Shown: positions 33,237 to 43,399, counted from the first letter of the stretch. The stretch: DNA of 64,000 bases from Thermobrachium celere DSM 8682 (GCF_000430995.1 NZ_HF952018.1:359938-423937), one strand, 5' to 3'. The notes: generated from the sequence alone by a model not told the origin. Made by a program: numbers and translations.

Positions 33237-34414
33237 TGGATATGGCAATATTTCGTGATATGCATTCAGATCCTGTTGAGCATGATCGTTCAATAGAGGA
33301 TAGAAGAAGACATAAAAAGCTTGTTGAAAAGGCAATTAAGGATAATCTTGCTGATATTCTTTCAGAAGAGAGTATAATTGGTGAAAGTAAAAATAAGAAG
33401 GTTAAGATCCCAATAAGAGGACTTAAGGAATATCAATTTGTATATGGAAAAAACACAAAAGGAGTAGCATCAGGGGATGGGACAGAAAAAAGAGGAGATA
33501 GAATAGGAAGTGAGAAGAAGCAGGGAATGGGACAACAAGGAGCAGGCAATCAAGAGGGAGAAGAGATGTATGAACTTGAGATTACAATAGATGACATACT
33601 TGATTACCTATTTGAAGATTTAGAGCTACCTGACATGGATAGAAAGAAGACATCTGAAATACTGGTTGAAAGCAGTAGAAAAAGAGATGGATATCAAAAA
33701 TATGGAATAAGGCCAAGGTTAGCTAAAAAAAGAACTGTTATGGAAAAGATAAAGAGAAAACAGGCAAGAAAAAGGGCCCTAAAGGAGATGAATTTACCTG
33801 TAGAAATAGATAGATTCCCATTTGTTGAGGATGACTTAAGGTATTTTAAAATCAAGAAAAAATTTAGACGAGAGAGCAATGCTGCAATTATATGTATTAT
33901 GGATATCTCAGGTTCAATGGATAATACAAAAAAGTTTATGGCTAGAACCTTCTTCTACGTTCTTTCAAGATTTATTAGAAAGAAATATAAAAATGTACAA
34001 GTTGCCTTTATAGCCCACACAACAACTGCAGAGGAGGTAAATGAATATCAATTTTTCCACAGAGTTGAATCTGGAGGTACCTATATTTCTAGTGGTTTAA
34101 ATAAAGCTTTGGATATTATAAATACAAGATTTAATCCAGAAAGTTGGAATATATATGCCTTCTATGTTAGTGATGGAGACAACTGGAGTGAGGATGATGA
34201 GAGAACAATAAAAGCAGCTAAAGAACTCTGCAGGATATGTAACCTGTTTGCCTATGCAGAGGTTATGCCAAATAGTTATAGTATGACAATTAAAGGAAAG
34301 CTAACAAAGGAAATAAAGGAGAAAAACTTTATAGCTGTCTCTGTCAGCCATAAAAATGAACTGTGGGATGCCTTAAAAACAATGCTTAAAAAGAAGGAGA
34401 AGGGGGGATACTGA
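33236..34414 (+). CDS. yhbH: YhbH/DUF444 family protein with VWA-like domain
   Basis: 392 residues. N-terminal [21 protein letters not shown] block, a basic and Gly/Gln-rich linker, then a von Willebrand A-like domain with the MIDAS motif [12 protein letters not shown]. This is the DUF444 family, always linked to prkA and spoVR. The start is ATG 33236, overlapping the prkA stop; ATG 33242 is possible. Likely a partner or scaffold of the PrkA complex in the mother cell. Confidence 0.92.
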   Translation: MDMAIFRDMHSDPVEHDRSIEDRRRHKKLVEKAIKDNLADILSEESIIGESKNKKVKIPIRGLKEYQFVYGKNTKGVASGDGTEKRGDRIGSEKKQGMGQQGAGNQEGEEMYELEITIDDILDYLFEDLELPDMDRKKTSEILVESSRKRDGYQKYGIRPRLAKKRTVMEKIKRKQARKRALKEMNLPVEIDRFPFVEDDLRYFKIKKKFRRESNAAIICIMDISGSMDNTKKFMARTFFYVLSRFIRKKYKNVQVAFIAHTTTAEEVNEYQFFHRVESGGTYISSGLNKALDIINTRFNPESWNIYAFYVSDGDNWSEDDERTIKAAKELCRICNLFAYAEVMPNSYSMTIKGKLTKEIKEKNFIAVSVSHKNELWDALKTMLKKKEKGGY

Positions 34415-35694
34415 TGGATTATTCAATAAGAGAGCTAATGGAATGGAATGAAAAGATAGAGAAGATAGCAAGGGATTATGGACTAGATTTTTATGAACAG
34501 GAGTTTGAAATTGTAAGTTATGAAGAGATGCTCTCCTATGAAGCATATATAGGTATGCCATCAAGGTACCCCCACTGGAGTTTTGGAAAGGCATATGAAA
34601 GGACAAAGACATTATATAGGTACAACTTGACTGGACTTCCCTATGAAATGGTAATAAATTCAAATCCTTGTCTTGCATATTTAATGAAGGATAACACCCT
34701 TCTTCTACAAATATTAACAATGGCCCATGTATATGGGCACAATGACTTTTTTAAAAATAATAGGCTCTTTAAGGAAGGAACTAATGCAGACTACACAATA
34801 GAAATGTTTAAGAGGCATGCTGATCAAATAAGAGAGTATATAAAAAACCCAGCTATTGGATATGATGAGGTTGAAAAAGTTATAGATGCAGCCCATGCAC
34901 TAAAACTTCAGGTAAATAGAACAATCTATAAGTGTAAAGGCGAACAAGAACAACAAGAAGGCAAATATAAGCTTCCAGAGGAGGATCTACTGTTATTTAT
35001 AATTAAATATAGTGATATTGAAGACTATAAAAAAACAATAGTTGAGATGATACGTGAAGAGGCCCTCTATTTTATACCTCAAATTGAAACTAAGATAATG
35101 AATGAAGGTTGGGCAAGTTTTTGGCATTATAAGATATTAAATGCTCTAAATCTTCCTCCATCCCTTCACTTTGAATTTATCAAAAGGCATAATGATGTTG
35201 TTTCACCACGTGTTGGTGGTCTCAATCCATATTATGTTGGATATAAGATCTTTGAGGATTTAGAGCAAAAATATGGACTTAAAAAGATATTTGAGGTTAG
35301 AGAGGTGGATAGAGATAGTTCTTTTATAAGAAGATATTTAACATTGGAACTTTGTCAAGAGATGAACTTGTTTGAATATGTAAAGAGGGATAGTGAGTAT
35401 ATCATAAAGGAAGTATCAGATGAAGAAGGTTGGAAGGAGATTAGAGATACTTTAAGCAACAACTGTGGTATGGGCCTTGTTCCTTATATTCAGGTGGTAG
35501 ATGTAGAAAGAGATAGGACTCTAATATTAGAGCACGTATTTGATGGACGTGAGTTGCTTTTAGAGTATGCAGAGGCTACCTTAAAGCACTTTGTTGAACT
35601 TTGGGGACACCCAGTACTGTTAAAAACACAGTTTTCAGGCAAGGAGTACAAAATATATTGTGATGAGAAAAAATGTATAAAGAGGGGAGTATAA
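34414..35694 (+). CDS. spoVR: SpoVR family stage V sporulation protein
   Basis: 426 residues. Family signatures include YEEMLSYEAYIGMPSRYPHWSFGKAYE, MAHVYGHNDFFKNN and EGWASFWHYKI, plus the histidine-rich pattern. In Bacillus SpoVR affects spore cortex formation. The start ATG overlaps the yhbH stop (TGATG). Last gene of the conserved triad. Confidence 0.96.
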   Translation: MDYSIRELMEWNEKIEKIARDYGLDFYEQEFEIVSYEEMLSYEAYIGMPSRYPHWSFGKAYERTKTLYRYNLTGLPYEMVINSNPCLAYLMKDNTLLLQILTMAHVYGHNDFFKNNRLFKEGTNADYTIEMFKRHADQIREYIKNPAIGYDEVEKVIDAAHALKLQVNRTIYKCKGEQEQQEGKYKLPEEDLLLFIIKYSDIEDYKKTIVEMIREEALYFIPQIETKIMNEGWASFWHYKILNALNLPPSLHFEFIKRHNDVVSPRVGGLNPYYVGYKIFEDLEQKYGLKKIFEVREVDRDSSFIRRYLTLELCQEMNLFEYVKRDSEYIIKEVSDEEGWKEIRDTLSNNCGMGLVPYIQVVDVERDRTLILEHVFDGRELLLEYAEATLKHFVELWGHPVLLKTQFSGKEYKIYCDEKKCIKRGV

Positions 35695-35700
35695 AAAATA

Positions 35701-35731
35701 TTGACAAACTATAAAATTTTAGAGATATAAT
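35701..35731 (+). promoter_or_regulatory. promoter of the sucrose operon
   Basis: Consensus TTGACA at 35701 and TATAAT at 35726 with a 19-bp spacer; GATATA two bases earlier gives 17. It lies immediately after the spoVR stop and ahead of the antiterminator gene. Confidence 0.55.
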
Positions 35732-35767
35732 TTATTAGGAACACAAAAGATGGCTTAGGAGGATAAA

Positions 35768-36601
35768 ATGAAGATTAAGAAAATTCTTAACAATAATACT
35801 CTCCTTGTAAATGATAAAGGTGTAGAAAAGATTGTAATAGGTTCTGGAATAGGATTTCAAAAAAGAGTAAATGATATTGTTGATAAAACAAAGATAGAAA
35901 AAGTTTTTGTAATGGAAGATAAGAGTGAATATGAAAAATTTGAAGAAATAGTAAAAAGCTATCCTCAGGAATATGTAGATGTCGCAGAAAATATAATCCA
36001 TTATGCTGAACAAAAGCTAAATGTTGAGCTTAATCCTCATATTTATATAGCATTAACAGATCATTTAGCCTTTGCATTTGAAAGATTAAAAAAGGGAATA
36101 GTAGTACAGAACAAGCTTCTAGAAGAAATTAGATCATTATATTTTGATGAGTTTAAGATAGGAATTTGGGCAAAGGATTATATAAAACAAAAATTAAATA
36201 TTGAAATTCCTGATGATGAGATAGGATTTATTGCACTCCATATCCATACTGCTAAAAATAATTATAGAGATATATCCGTTACTATGGATATAGCCTCAAT
36301 CATTAAGGATATGACTAAGATAATAGAAGCAAGCTTAAATATAAAAATTGATGAGGCATCTGTTTCATATCAGAGATTAAAGACACACTTTCATTTTGCA
36401 TTAAAAAGAATTATTAAAAATGAAAGAACCTTTGGAATAGATATGGAGCTGTTTGAAGTTATAAAGAATAAATATTCTAAGGCATATAACATAGCAAAAA
36501 ATATTCAAAAACACATATACGAAGAGTATGATTATACTATGCCAGATGAAGAACTTGCATATATATCTTTACACATACAGAGAATAATAAATTCTGCTTG
36601 A
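35768..36601 (+). CDS. sacT: BglG/SacT-family transcription antiterminator
   Basis: 277 residues: a CAT RNA-binding domain (residues 1-~57; KKILNNNTLLVNDKGVEKIVIGSGIGFQ) and two PTS regulation domains with conserved histidines (PRD1: LTDHLAFAFER, IALHIHTA; PRD2: HFHFALKR, ISLHIQR). Phosphorylation by PTS proteins controls dimerisation. A RAT site and terminator follow directly, ahead of the sucrose PTS gene, so the target is clear and the symbol follows from context. licT-like naming would be equally defensible. Confidence 0.92.
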   Translation: MKIKKILNNNTLLVNDKGVEKIVIGSGIGFQKRVNDIVDKTKIEKVFVMEDKSEYEKFEEIVKSYPQEYVDVAENIIHYAEQKLNVELNPHIYIALTDHLAFAFERLKKGIVVQNKLLEEIRSLYFDEFKIGIWAKDYIKQKLNIEIPDDEIGFIALHIHTAKNNYRDISVTMDIASIIKDMTKIIEASLNIKIDEASVSYQRLKTHFHFALKRIIKNERTFGIDMELFEVIKNKYSKAYNIAKNIQKHIYEEYDYTMPDEELAYISLHIQRIINSA

Positions 36602-36649
36602 CAAGTAAAAAAATATTTTATATTATAAAAATACAATAAAATAATTTAG

Positions 36650-36678
36650 GGATTGTTACTGGTAATGCAGGCAAGACC
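36650..36678 (+). promoter_or_regulatory. RAT (ribonucleic antiterminator) site
   Basis: The 29-nt element from GGATTGTTACTG through GCAGGCAAGACC matches the BglG/LicT/SacT RNA target. Its 3' end overlaps the 5' arm of the terminator, so binding of the antiterminator excludes the terminator fold. Confidence 0.93.
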
Positions 36679-36725
36679 CAAAGTAACGGTAGATTTATCT
36701 ACTGATACTTTGGGTCTTTTTTGTT
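36672..36725 (+). terminator. leader terminator controlled by the RAT
   Basis: Outer stem AGACCCAAAGTA / TACTTTGGGTCT with an inner GTAGAT / ATCTAC hairpin, followed by TTTTTTG. Confidence 0.93.
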
Positions 36726-36739
36726 TTGTAACAATAACC

Positions 36740-36764
36740 AAATTTAGTGCCCGGGACTAAATTT
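36740..36764 (+). repeat. 25-bp palindrome in the scrA leader
   Basis: Arms AAATTTAGT and ACTAAATTT flank GCCCGGG. It lies between the RAT terminator and the scrA ribosome site. Its right half contains GGGACTAAATT, also present in the fba operator. It could be a repressor site or a small leader hairpin. Confidence 0.6.
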
Positions 36765-36803
36765 AAGTTTTAAAAGTCAATATAAAATTAAGGAGGGACA
36801 AAT

Positions 36804-38177
36804 ATGGATCATAGAGAATATGCTCAAAAGATAATAGAACTTGTTGGTGGAAAGGATAATATAATAAGTGCAGCCCATTGTGCAACAAGGCTTAGAATGG
36901 TACTAAAGGATGAATCAAAGGCAAACATTGAGGAGCTTGAAAAATTAGAAGAGGTTAAAGGAGTATTCTCAAATACAGGACAATTTCAAATTATACTTGG
37001 ACAAGGTTTTGTAAATAAGGTATATAAAGAATTTGTAAAGCTAGCTGATCTTAAGGAATCCTCAACTAGTGATTTAAAGAAGGATGCAATGCAGAAGATG
37101 AACCCAATTCAGAGATTAGCCAGAATTTTATCTAATATATTTGTTCCGATAATTCCTGCAATAGTAGCCAGTGGACTTTTAATGGGACTTCTTGGTATGT
37201 TTAAAACCTTTAATTTAGTAAATCCTGATAGTGGATTATTTATACTAGTTGATATGTTCTCAAATGCAGCCTTTGTATTTTTACCAATATTAGTTGCCTT
37301 TAGTGCTGCAAAGGAGTTTGGTGCTAATCCATTCTTAGCAGCGGCACTTGGTGGTATAATGATACATCCAGCTCTACAAAATGCTTGGACAATAGGTGGA
37401 GGAATTGAAAAGACAATAAATGTGTTCGGATTAAATGTTGCAATGGTAGGATACCAAGGAACAGTATTACCAATACTTATAGCAGTATGGATACTTGGTA
37501 TAGTTGAAAGAAATGTAAGAAAGATAGTTCCTGAGGTTTTAGATATATTATTAACTCCATTTTTAACAATAATGATTACAGGATTTATATCATTAACTGT
37601 AATTGGTCCAGTTGGTAGACTAATAGGTGAAGGAATTTCATTTACATTGAACTTTGCTTATAACAAAATAGGTGCATTAGCAGGATTAATATTTGGAGGA
37701 TTATATTCAACAATAGTAATAACTGGAATTCACCATAGCTTCCATGCAATTGAAGCAGAACTTATAAAGAATGTTGGAGCTAATTTACTATTACCAATAT
37801 GGTCAATGGCAAACGTAGCACAAGGTGGAGCAGCCTTTGCAGTATACTTTAAAACTAAAAATGCTAAGATGAAGTCAGTTGCACTTCCAGCAGCTACATC
37901 ATGTCTTTTAGGAATTACAGAAGCAGCTATATTTGGGGTTAATTTAAGACTTATGAAGCCATTTATTGCAGCAGCAATTGGAGGTGCTTTAGGAGGAGCA
38001 TATGTTGTGGCTACTAAGGTTGCAATGACAGCAGTTGGTGTTACAGGTATTCCTGGTACTGCTATTGTTCAAACTGCTTCTATGGTTAATTATTTACTTG
38101 GAATGGTTATTGCTTTTGCTTCAGCTTTTGTTGCTACTTATGTTCTAGGTTTTGAAGAAAAGCAGACAGAAATGTAA
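36804..38177 (+). CDS. scrA: sucrose-type PTS transporter EIIBC
   Basis: 457 residues. N-terminal EIIB domain with the phosphocysteine Cys26 in AHCATRLRM, then an EIIC domain of about ten helices with GITGIHHSFHAIEAELI. There is no EIIA domain, so a glucose-type EIIA encoded elsewhere must supply phosphate, as is usual for sucrose permeases. Uptake would yield sucrose 6-phosphate. The fructokinase and GH-J genes that follow support the substrate; trehalose is a less likely alternative. Confidence 0.92.
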   Translation: MDHREYAQKIIELVGGKDNIISAAHCATRLRMVLKDESKANIEELEKLEEVKGVFSNTGQFQIILGQGFVNKVYKEFVKLADLKESSTSDLKKDAMQKMNPIQRLARILSNIFVPIIPAIVASGLLMGLLGMFKTFNLVNPDSGLFILVDMFSNAAFVFLPILVAFSAAKEFGANPFLAAALGGIMIHPALQNAWTIGGGIEKTINVFGLNVAMVGYQGTVLPILIAVWILGIVERNVRKIVPEVLDILLTPFLTIMITGFISLTVIGPVGRLIGEGISFTLNFAYNKIGALAGLIFGGLYSTIVITGIHHSFHAIEAELIKNVGANLLLPIWSMANVAQGGAAFAVYFKTKNAKMKSVALPAATSCLLGITEAAIFGVNLRLMKPFIAAAIGGALGGAYVVATKVAMTAVGVTGIPGTAIVQTASMVNYLLGMVIAFASAFVATYVLGFEEKQTEM

Positions 38178-38191
38178 AAGTAGGTGATAAA

Positions 38192-39133
38192 ATGAAGGGT
38201 GTTTTAACACTTGGTGAAGTATTAATTGATTTTATACCTATAGATGATAATATGACATATAGAAAAAATCCAGGTGGTGCCCCAGCAAATGTTGCAGCTG
38301 GGGTTTCAAGACTTGGAGGTAAGTCGGGATTTATTGGAAAAGTTGGAGATGATGCATTAGGAAGGTATTTAAAGAATGTTCTTGATGATTTTAACGTATC
38401 TACTGAAAATATGATTTTTACAAAAGAGGCACATACAGGTATTGTACTAGTTACACTAGATGAAAATGGAGAGAGAAGTTTTGAGTTTTATGTTAATCCT
38501 AGTGCAGACAGTCTATTAAAAGAGGATGAAATAAAAGAAGAAATGTTTGAAGGGTATGGAATACTTCATTTTGGAACTATATCAATGATAAATGAATGTT
38601 CAAAGAGAGCCACAATAAAGGCGGTGCAAATTGCTAAAGAAAAAGGAATGTATATATCCTTTGACCCTAATTTAAGATTAAATTTGTGGGAGTCTGAAGA
38701 AAAGGCCAAAAACACTGTATTTGAAATGTTAAAATACGTTGATATTTTAAAGGTATCAGATGAAGAGATTATTTTCTTAACAGGAAAGAGTGAAATAGAA
38801 GAGGGATTGAAGGATTTAATTAATTATGGAATTAAGTTAATACTTGTAACTTTGGGTAAAGAGGGTGTTTTATTAAGCTATAAAGGAGGAATAGAAAAGG
38901 TTGAAGGTTTTAAGGCTGAGGTTGTTGATACAACTGGTGCTGGGGATGCCTTTGTATCTGGTATGCTTTATTCAATTGCAAGCTGTGGAAAAAACTTTGA
39001 AGATATTACACTAGACGATATTAAATATTTTGCTAAGATTGCTAATGTATGTGGAGCTTGTGCTGTTTCAAAAAAAGGAGCTATGTCAGCACTACCTACG
39101 TTAGATGAAGTACTAGACATACTAAAGAGGTGA
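38192..39133 (+). CDS. scrK: fructokinase, PfkB family
   Basis: 313 residues. LTLGEVLIDFIP and GGAPANVAAGVSRLGGKSGFIGKVGDD at the N terminus and the catalytic anion hole VVDTTGAGDAFVSGML near residue 250. It phosphorylates the fructose released from sucrose 6-phosphate, feeding fructose 6-phosphate to glycolysis. Overlaps the following hydrolase frame only through an unused GTG; the hydrolase ATG is six bases after the stop. Confidence 0.94.
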   Translation: MKGVLTLGEVLIDFIPIDDNMTYRKNPGGAPANVAAGVSRLGGKSGFIGKVGDDALGRYLKNVLDDFNVSTENMIFTKEAHTGIVLVTLDENGERSFEFYVNPSADSLLKEDEIKEEMFEGYGILHFGTISMINECSKRATIKAVQIAKEKGMYISFDPNLRLNLWESEEKAKNTVFEMLKYVDILKVSDEEIIFLTGKSEIEEGLKDLINYGIKLILVTLGKEGVLLSYKGGIEKVEGFKAEVVDTTGAGDAFVSGMLYSIASCGKNFEDITLDDIKYFAKIANVCGACAVSKKGAMSALPTLDEVLDILKR

Positions 39134-39138
39134 AAAAT

Positions 39139-40149
39139 ATGAATCTGTATGCACCAGAAGGAAAATTTTTATGGGATTTTTGGATATATGAAGAGGATGG
39201 AATATATCATTTATTTCATTTAGAAGCTCCGTTAAGTGATGATTCACATAGTAGACATAGAAATTCCTCTGTGGGATATGCTATATCAAAGGATTTAATA
39301 AATTGGGAATATAAAGGAACGGTACTTAAAGCTTCGGATTTAGAGGATGATTGGGATAGTGTTTCAATTTGGACAGGATGTACTATTAAAAAGGACGATA
39401 CTTACTACATGTTTTATACATCAAGATGTAAAAGGGATGTAGCAGAGGACGGATATGTTGGACATACTCAAAGGATTGGAGTTGCAACTTCAAAGGATTT
39501 AATAAATTGGGAAAAGTATAGGGGAAATCCTATTATAGTAGCAGATGAAAGGTATTATGAAAAGCAAATGGATGCATATAACAAGCACGAGGGATGTAGG
39601 GATCCATTTGTTGTATATGATGAAGATGAAAAGATGTACTATGCGTTTTTTACAGCGAGGGATAAAAATGGACATCCTAAATATAGAGGGTGTATAGGTA
39701 GAGCAAGGTCAAAGGATTTAATTAATTGGGAAGTTATGCCTCCTGCAGCTTCACCTCATATATTCACTGATATGGAGGTACCCTCACTTCATAAGCATAA
39801 TGGTAAGTGGTATATGATTTTTGCTGTAAAAAAAGAATGGTATAGTCCAGAGTATATTGAAAAAATCTATCCAATGAAGCCACAAACAGGAGTACTTTAC
39901 TTTGTTTCGGATAGTTTATCAGGGGAATTTAAACCTCTTTCAGATGATATTGTATTATGTGGTAATGAAAGTGGACTATATACTGGAAGAATAATAAAAT
40001 CACCTCAAGGCGAAGATGTATTTTTATCATGGCATGTTGGGGATGATGAGGGGTTTGAGAGAAACGATAAATCTTATAGATTATCCTTGCCTATTAAAGT
40101 TGAATATGATTTATATGGAAGGATGAGGTTGCAAACTGCTTTGGATTAA
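39139..40149 (+). CDS. short clan GH-J-type glycoside hydrolase (GH32-like), probable sucrose-6-phosphate hydrolase
   Basis: 336 residues, a five-bladed propeller only, against about 480 for classical ScrB with its C-terminal beta-sandwich. Catalytic candidates in register: Asp13 in FLWDFWI (nucleophile; the usual NDPNG is absent), Asp155 in CRDPF (transition-state stabiliser) and Glu213 in DMEVPSL (acid/base). SKDLINWE recurs three times, at residues ~50, 118 and 191, marking blades. It is the only hydrolase in the operon, so it should cleave sucrose 6-phosphate. ATG 39139 follows AGAGGTG. Family number is uncertain. Confidence 0.8.
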   Translation: MNLYAPEGKFLWDFWIYEEDGIYHLFHLEAPLSDDSHSRHRNSSVGYAISKDLINWEYKGTVLKASDLEDDWDSVSIWTGCTIKKDDTYYMFYTSRCKRDVAEDGYVGHTQRIGVATSKDLINWEKYRGNPIIVADERYYEKQMDAYNKHEGCRDPFVVYDEDEKMYYAFFTARDKNGHPKYRGCIGRARSKDLINWEVMPPAASPHIFTDMEVPSLHKHNGKWYMIFAVKKEWYSPEYIEKIYPMKPQTGVLYFVSDSLSGEFKPLSDDIVLCGNESGLYTGRIIKSPQGEDVFLSWHVGDDEGFERNDKSYRLSLPIKVEYDLYGRMRLQTALD

Positions 40150-40166
40150 TTCCAGAGCAGTTTTTT
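40134..40166 (+). terminator. terminator of the sucrose operon
   Basis: Stem AACTGCTTTGGA / TTCCAGAGCAGTT with the hydrolase stop codon in the loop, followed by TTTTTT. Confidence 0.88.
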
Positions 40167-40267
40167 ATATAAAAATATGTTCAAGTTCTAATTAAAACAT
40201 ACGATAATATAAATGTCAAAACTTGTAGTAAATTGTCGTACAATTTTGAGTATTAGGAGGGGACTCC

Positions 40268-43159
40268 ATGTATATAAAGAGGAAACTTCCAATATTTATT
40301 GTTCTTTTAGTATCCATTCCTTTAATAGTTCTTACAGTTACAATTTATAACTATTCATCAAAACAACTTATAGAAATAAATAAAAATAAAATAAATGAAA
40401 TAGTTACTGTAGAGGCAGAAAATATATCTGTTATATTAAGCATATTTTCTAGCGACATTGAGGAGATGGCAAGTAATTATAGGGTTAAAAATTATATTTT
40501 AAAAAGGGATGAAGTTTCAAAAAAAGAAGCATTTGAATTTATAAAGAATAGAAGTGAACTTTCAAATGCCCAATATTTCAATTTGTTCAATTATAATACC
40601 AAGAAAAACAATTTAAAATTCAGAACTGTTATTTTGGATACTGAAGGAAATATTTTGATTGATACAGAAAATGATCAAACGACAAAAAGTTTATATGATA
40701 GATTAATTTTAAATAAGGTATTGGAAGGCAAAATATTTATGAAGCCTATTTATAGCGATAGAAATGAGTCAAAATTATTAATAGCTGTTCCAATAATGTC
40801 TATTACCAATGACAGAATAATAGGTGTATATGCAGCATATTTTGATATGAATAAAATAGGCTTTAAATTCTTTAACTATGAGATAGGTAAAAATAGATAT
40901 ACTTATATTATCGATCTTGATGGTACAATATTGCATCACCCAGATAGAGAACGAATTGGTACCAAGGTTGAAAATGAACTAGTAAATAATATTATAAATA
41001 GGATATCTAAGGGTGAAAGGATAGTAGAAACAAGTGGTATATATGAATATAGAGGAACTAAAAAGTATATGGCCTGTAAATTAATGGAGTCAACAGGTTG
41101 GATTATAGTTGTTGCACAGGATTTAAATGAAGTACTGTCTGTTTCTAAAAACATTACTGTAATATCAATTATACTGCTATTTATTTTTATATTTGTTTCT
41201 ATTCGATTTGCTATATATTTTTCATCAACTATAACAACTCCTCTTACTAACTTAATGAATGCAATGAAGGCTGTTGAAGAAGGAAAGCTTGAGCAACAAT
41301 TTATATATAATAGGGATGATGAATTTGGAAACTTAAGCAGGGCATATAACAGCATGATAAATAGGTTGAAAAGTAATTATACAGAGCTTGAGGCACTTTA
41401 TGAGGAACTTGCTGCAACTGAAGAGGAATTAAGGGCTCAATATGATATATTAATGCAGTCTGAAGAACAGTTAAGAATAAGTGAAGAAAGATATAGAATT
41501 GCCCTTGAGGCGGGAAAAAATGGTATATTTGAATGGAATATAGATGATGATACTTTATTTTTATCAGAGCAATTTAAATCAATGTTGGGATATAATTTTA
41601 AGGATATAAAAATGAGTGAGTTAATGGAAAAGATAGTATTGGATGAGGACAAGGAGCCATTACGCAGAGCCTATCGTGAGCACTTAGTTGGTTATAAAAA
41701 CTGCGTAGAATGTGAGATAAGGGTTAAAACAGGATATGGACTTGTAAGATGGATGTTTGTAAAGGGTAAAATTATAAGTGGAGTTAGAGGTGCTACCAAG
41801 ATTTTAGCTGGGGCTATTATGGATATAACAGAAAGAAAGGAATATGAAGAAGATATAAAATATTTGGCATATTATGATACACTTACAGATTTACCTAACA
41901 GAAGATATTTTATAGAAGAGCTTGAGAAGGAATTAAATAATATAAAAGACAAAAAGATTGCTGTATTTTTACTTGATCTAGATAACTTTAAAAAGGTTAA
42001 TGACACATTAGGACATGATAAAGGTGACGCCCTATTGAGAAAAGTAGCATCAATTCTAAAGAAATATGAAAGCCAAGAGGTATTTATTGCAAGGTTTGGT
42101 GGAGATGAATTTTTAATACTTGTAAGAAATATACATGACATTAAATATTTAAAGAGGCTTGCAAAGGCAATAATTGATGATCTTAAGGAAGGAATAGATG
42201 TATTAGGTAAAAATATATATACAACAACCAGCATAGGAATTACTGTTGTTCCAGATGATGGCGATAATGTAAGAGATATAATTAAAAATGCTGATACAGC
42301 AATGTATAAAGCCAAGGCTGAAGGAAGAAATACCTATATATTTTTTAGCAGTGAAATGGTGGAGGAACTTGAACAAAAACTAGAAGTAGAAAAATTACTG
42401 TTAGAATGCGTAAAAAATAGAGGATTTAAACTACTATATCAACCACAGGTTTGTTCAAGGACAGGTAGAGTACACTCCTTTGAGGCTTTAATTAGAATTA
42501 AGGATAGTAATATCTCTCCAGCAAAATTTATACCAATAGCAGAAGAGTCTGGTATGATAATTGATATAGGATATTTTGTATTAGAGGAGGCTGTAAAGCA
42601 AATAAGAGATTGGATTGATAGAAATGTTGATGTAAAACCAATTGGGGTAAATGTATCAGCAGTACAGCTTAGGGATGAGAATTTTACAAGAAGGGTTATA
42701 GAGATAATTAACAAATATAACATAGATCCAAGTTTAATAAAACTTGAAATAACAGAAAGTGCACTAATGGAGGATAAGGAAAGAAATATAGAAATAATAA
42801 AGGGATTAAAGGAAAAGGGAATTCAAATAGCTATAGATGACTTTGGTACAGGATATTCATCCCTTAATTATCTGACCTTTATTCCTGCAGATTATATTAA
42901 AATAGACAAGTCCTTTATCGATAAAATGTTTGCAGACGAAGGTAAAAAGCAAGTTTTAGATGGTGTTACCTTCTTAGCACATAAGCTGAACTTAAAGGTT
43001 GTAGTAGAGGGGATAGAGGATAGAGAACAGTTTAAATACCTAAAGTCAATGGGATGTGACTTTATGCAGGGTTACCTATTTAGTAAACCTGTTGAAAAGG
43101 AAGAAGCAGAAAAACTATGTAGCTACATCTTCAAAGAGTGCCACCCAAGTGAAATGTGA
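40268..43159 (+). CDS. membrane sensor diguanylate cyclase/phosphodiesterase (Cache-HAMP-PAS-GGDEF-EAL)
   Basis: 963 residues. Helix at ~8-28, an extracellular double-Cache domain to ~295, helix ~297-318, HAMP, a Glu-rich coiled coil (ELEALYEELAATEEELRAQY), a PAS domain (~405-530), GGDEF with intact RFGGDEF near 610, and EAL with SFEALIRI near 738, ITESALM, IDDFGTGYSSL and VVEGIED. Both catalytic sites look complete, so it may make and degrade cyclic di-GMP under control of the external ligand. ATG 40268 follows AGGAGGGG. Monocistronic. Confidence 0.94.
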   Translation: MYIKRKLPIFIVLLVSIPLIVLTVTIYNYSSKQLIEINKNKINEIVTVEAENISVILSIFSSDIEEMASNYRVKNYILKRDEVSKKEAFEFIKNRSELSNAQYFNLFNYNTKKNNLKFRTVILDTEGNILIDTENDQTTKSLYDRLILNKVLEGKIFMKPIYSDRNESKLLIAVPIMSITNDRIIGVYAAYFDMNKIGFKFFNYEIGKNRYTYIIDLDGTILHHPDRERIGTKVENELVNNIINRISKGERIVETSGIYEYRGTKKYMACKLMESTGWIIVVAQDLNEVLSVSKNITVISIILLFIFIFVSIRFAIYFSSTITTPLTNLMNAMKAVEEGKLEQQFIYNRDDEFGNLSRAYNSMINRLKSNYTELEALYEELAATEEELRAQYDILMQSEEQLRISEERYRIALEAGKNGIFEWNIDDDTLFLSEQFKSMLGYNFKDIKMSELMEKIVLDEDKEPLRRAYREHLVGYKNCVECEIRVKTGYGLVRWMFVKGKIISGVRGATKILAGAIMDITERKEYEEDIKYLAYYDTLTDLPNRRYFIEELEKELNNIKDKKIAVFLLDLDNFKKVNDTLGHDKGDALLRKVASILKKYESQEVFIARFGGDEFLILVRNIHDIKYLKRLAKAIIDDLKEGIDVLGKNIYTTTSIGITVVPDDGDNVRDIIKNADTAMYKAKAEGRNTYIFFSSEMVEELEQKLEVEKLLLECVKNRGFKLLYQPQVCSRTGRVHSFEALIRIKDSNISPAKFIPIAEESGMIIDIGYFVLEEAVKQIRDWIDRNVDVKPIGVNVSAVQLRDENFTRRVIEIINKYNIDPSLIKLEITESALMEDKERNIEIIKGLKEKGIQIAIDDFGTGYSSLNYLTFIPADYIKIDKSFIDKMFADEGKKQVLDGVTFLAHKLNLKVVVEGIEDREQFKYLKSMGCDFMQGYLFSKPVEKEEAEKLCSYIFKECHPSEM

Positions 43160-43197
43160 CATTATCCATTTTATGGATACACATTTCACTTTTTTTA
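43148..43197 (+). terminator. terminator of the GGDEF-EAL gene
   Basis: Stem AGTGAAATGTG / CACATTTCACT with an inner ATCC / GGAT pairing, overlapping the stop codon and followed by seven T. Confidence 0.88.
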
Positions 43198-43284
43198 TAC
43201 AAAAACAGGTTTTCTTGCTATGACTGTGTTTCCGTATAATTGTATTTATTCTAATGTTAAAAAGTATGCTGGGACAAAACAAAT

Positions 43285-43311
43285 AAGGCCTAATCTTTCG
43301 ATTAGGCCTTA
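43285..43311 (-). terminator. terminator of the tRNA-Trp transcript
   Basis: Stem AAGGCCTAAT / ATTAGGCCTT with loop CTTTCG adjoining the tRNA 3' end; the minus strand continues TTATTTGTTTTG. Confidence 0.85.
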
Positions 43312-43387
<76 letters not shown>

Positions 43388-43399
43388 TCGACATGTTTT

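Noticed and set aside
41872-42315. 147-codon minus-strand frame
   Set aside because: Antisense to the GGDEF domain, low complexity, no ribosome site.
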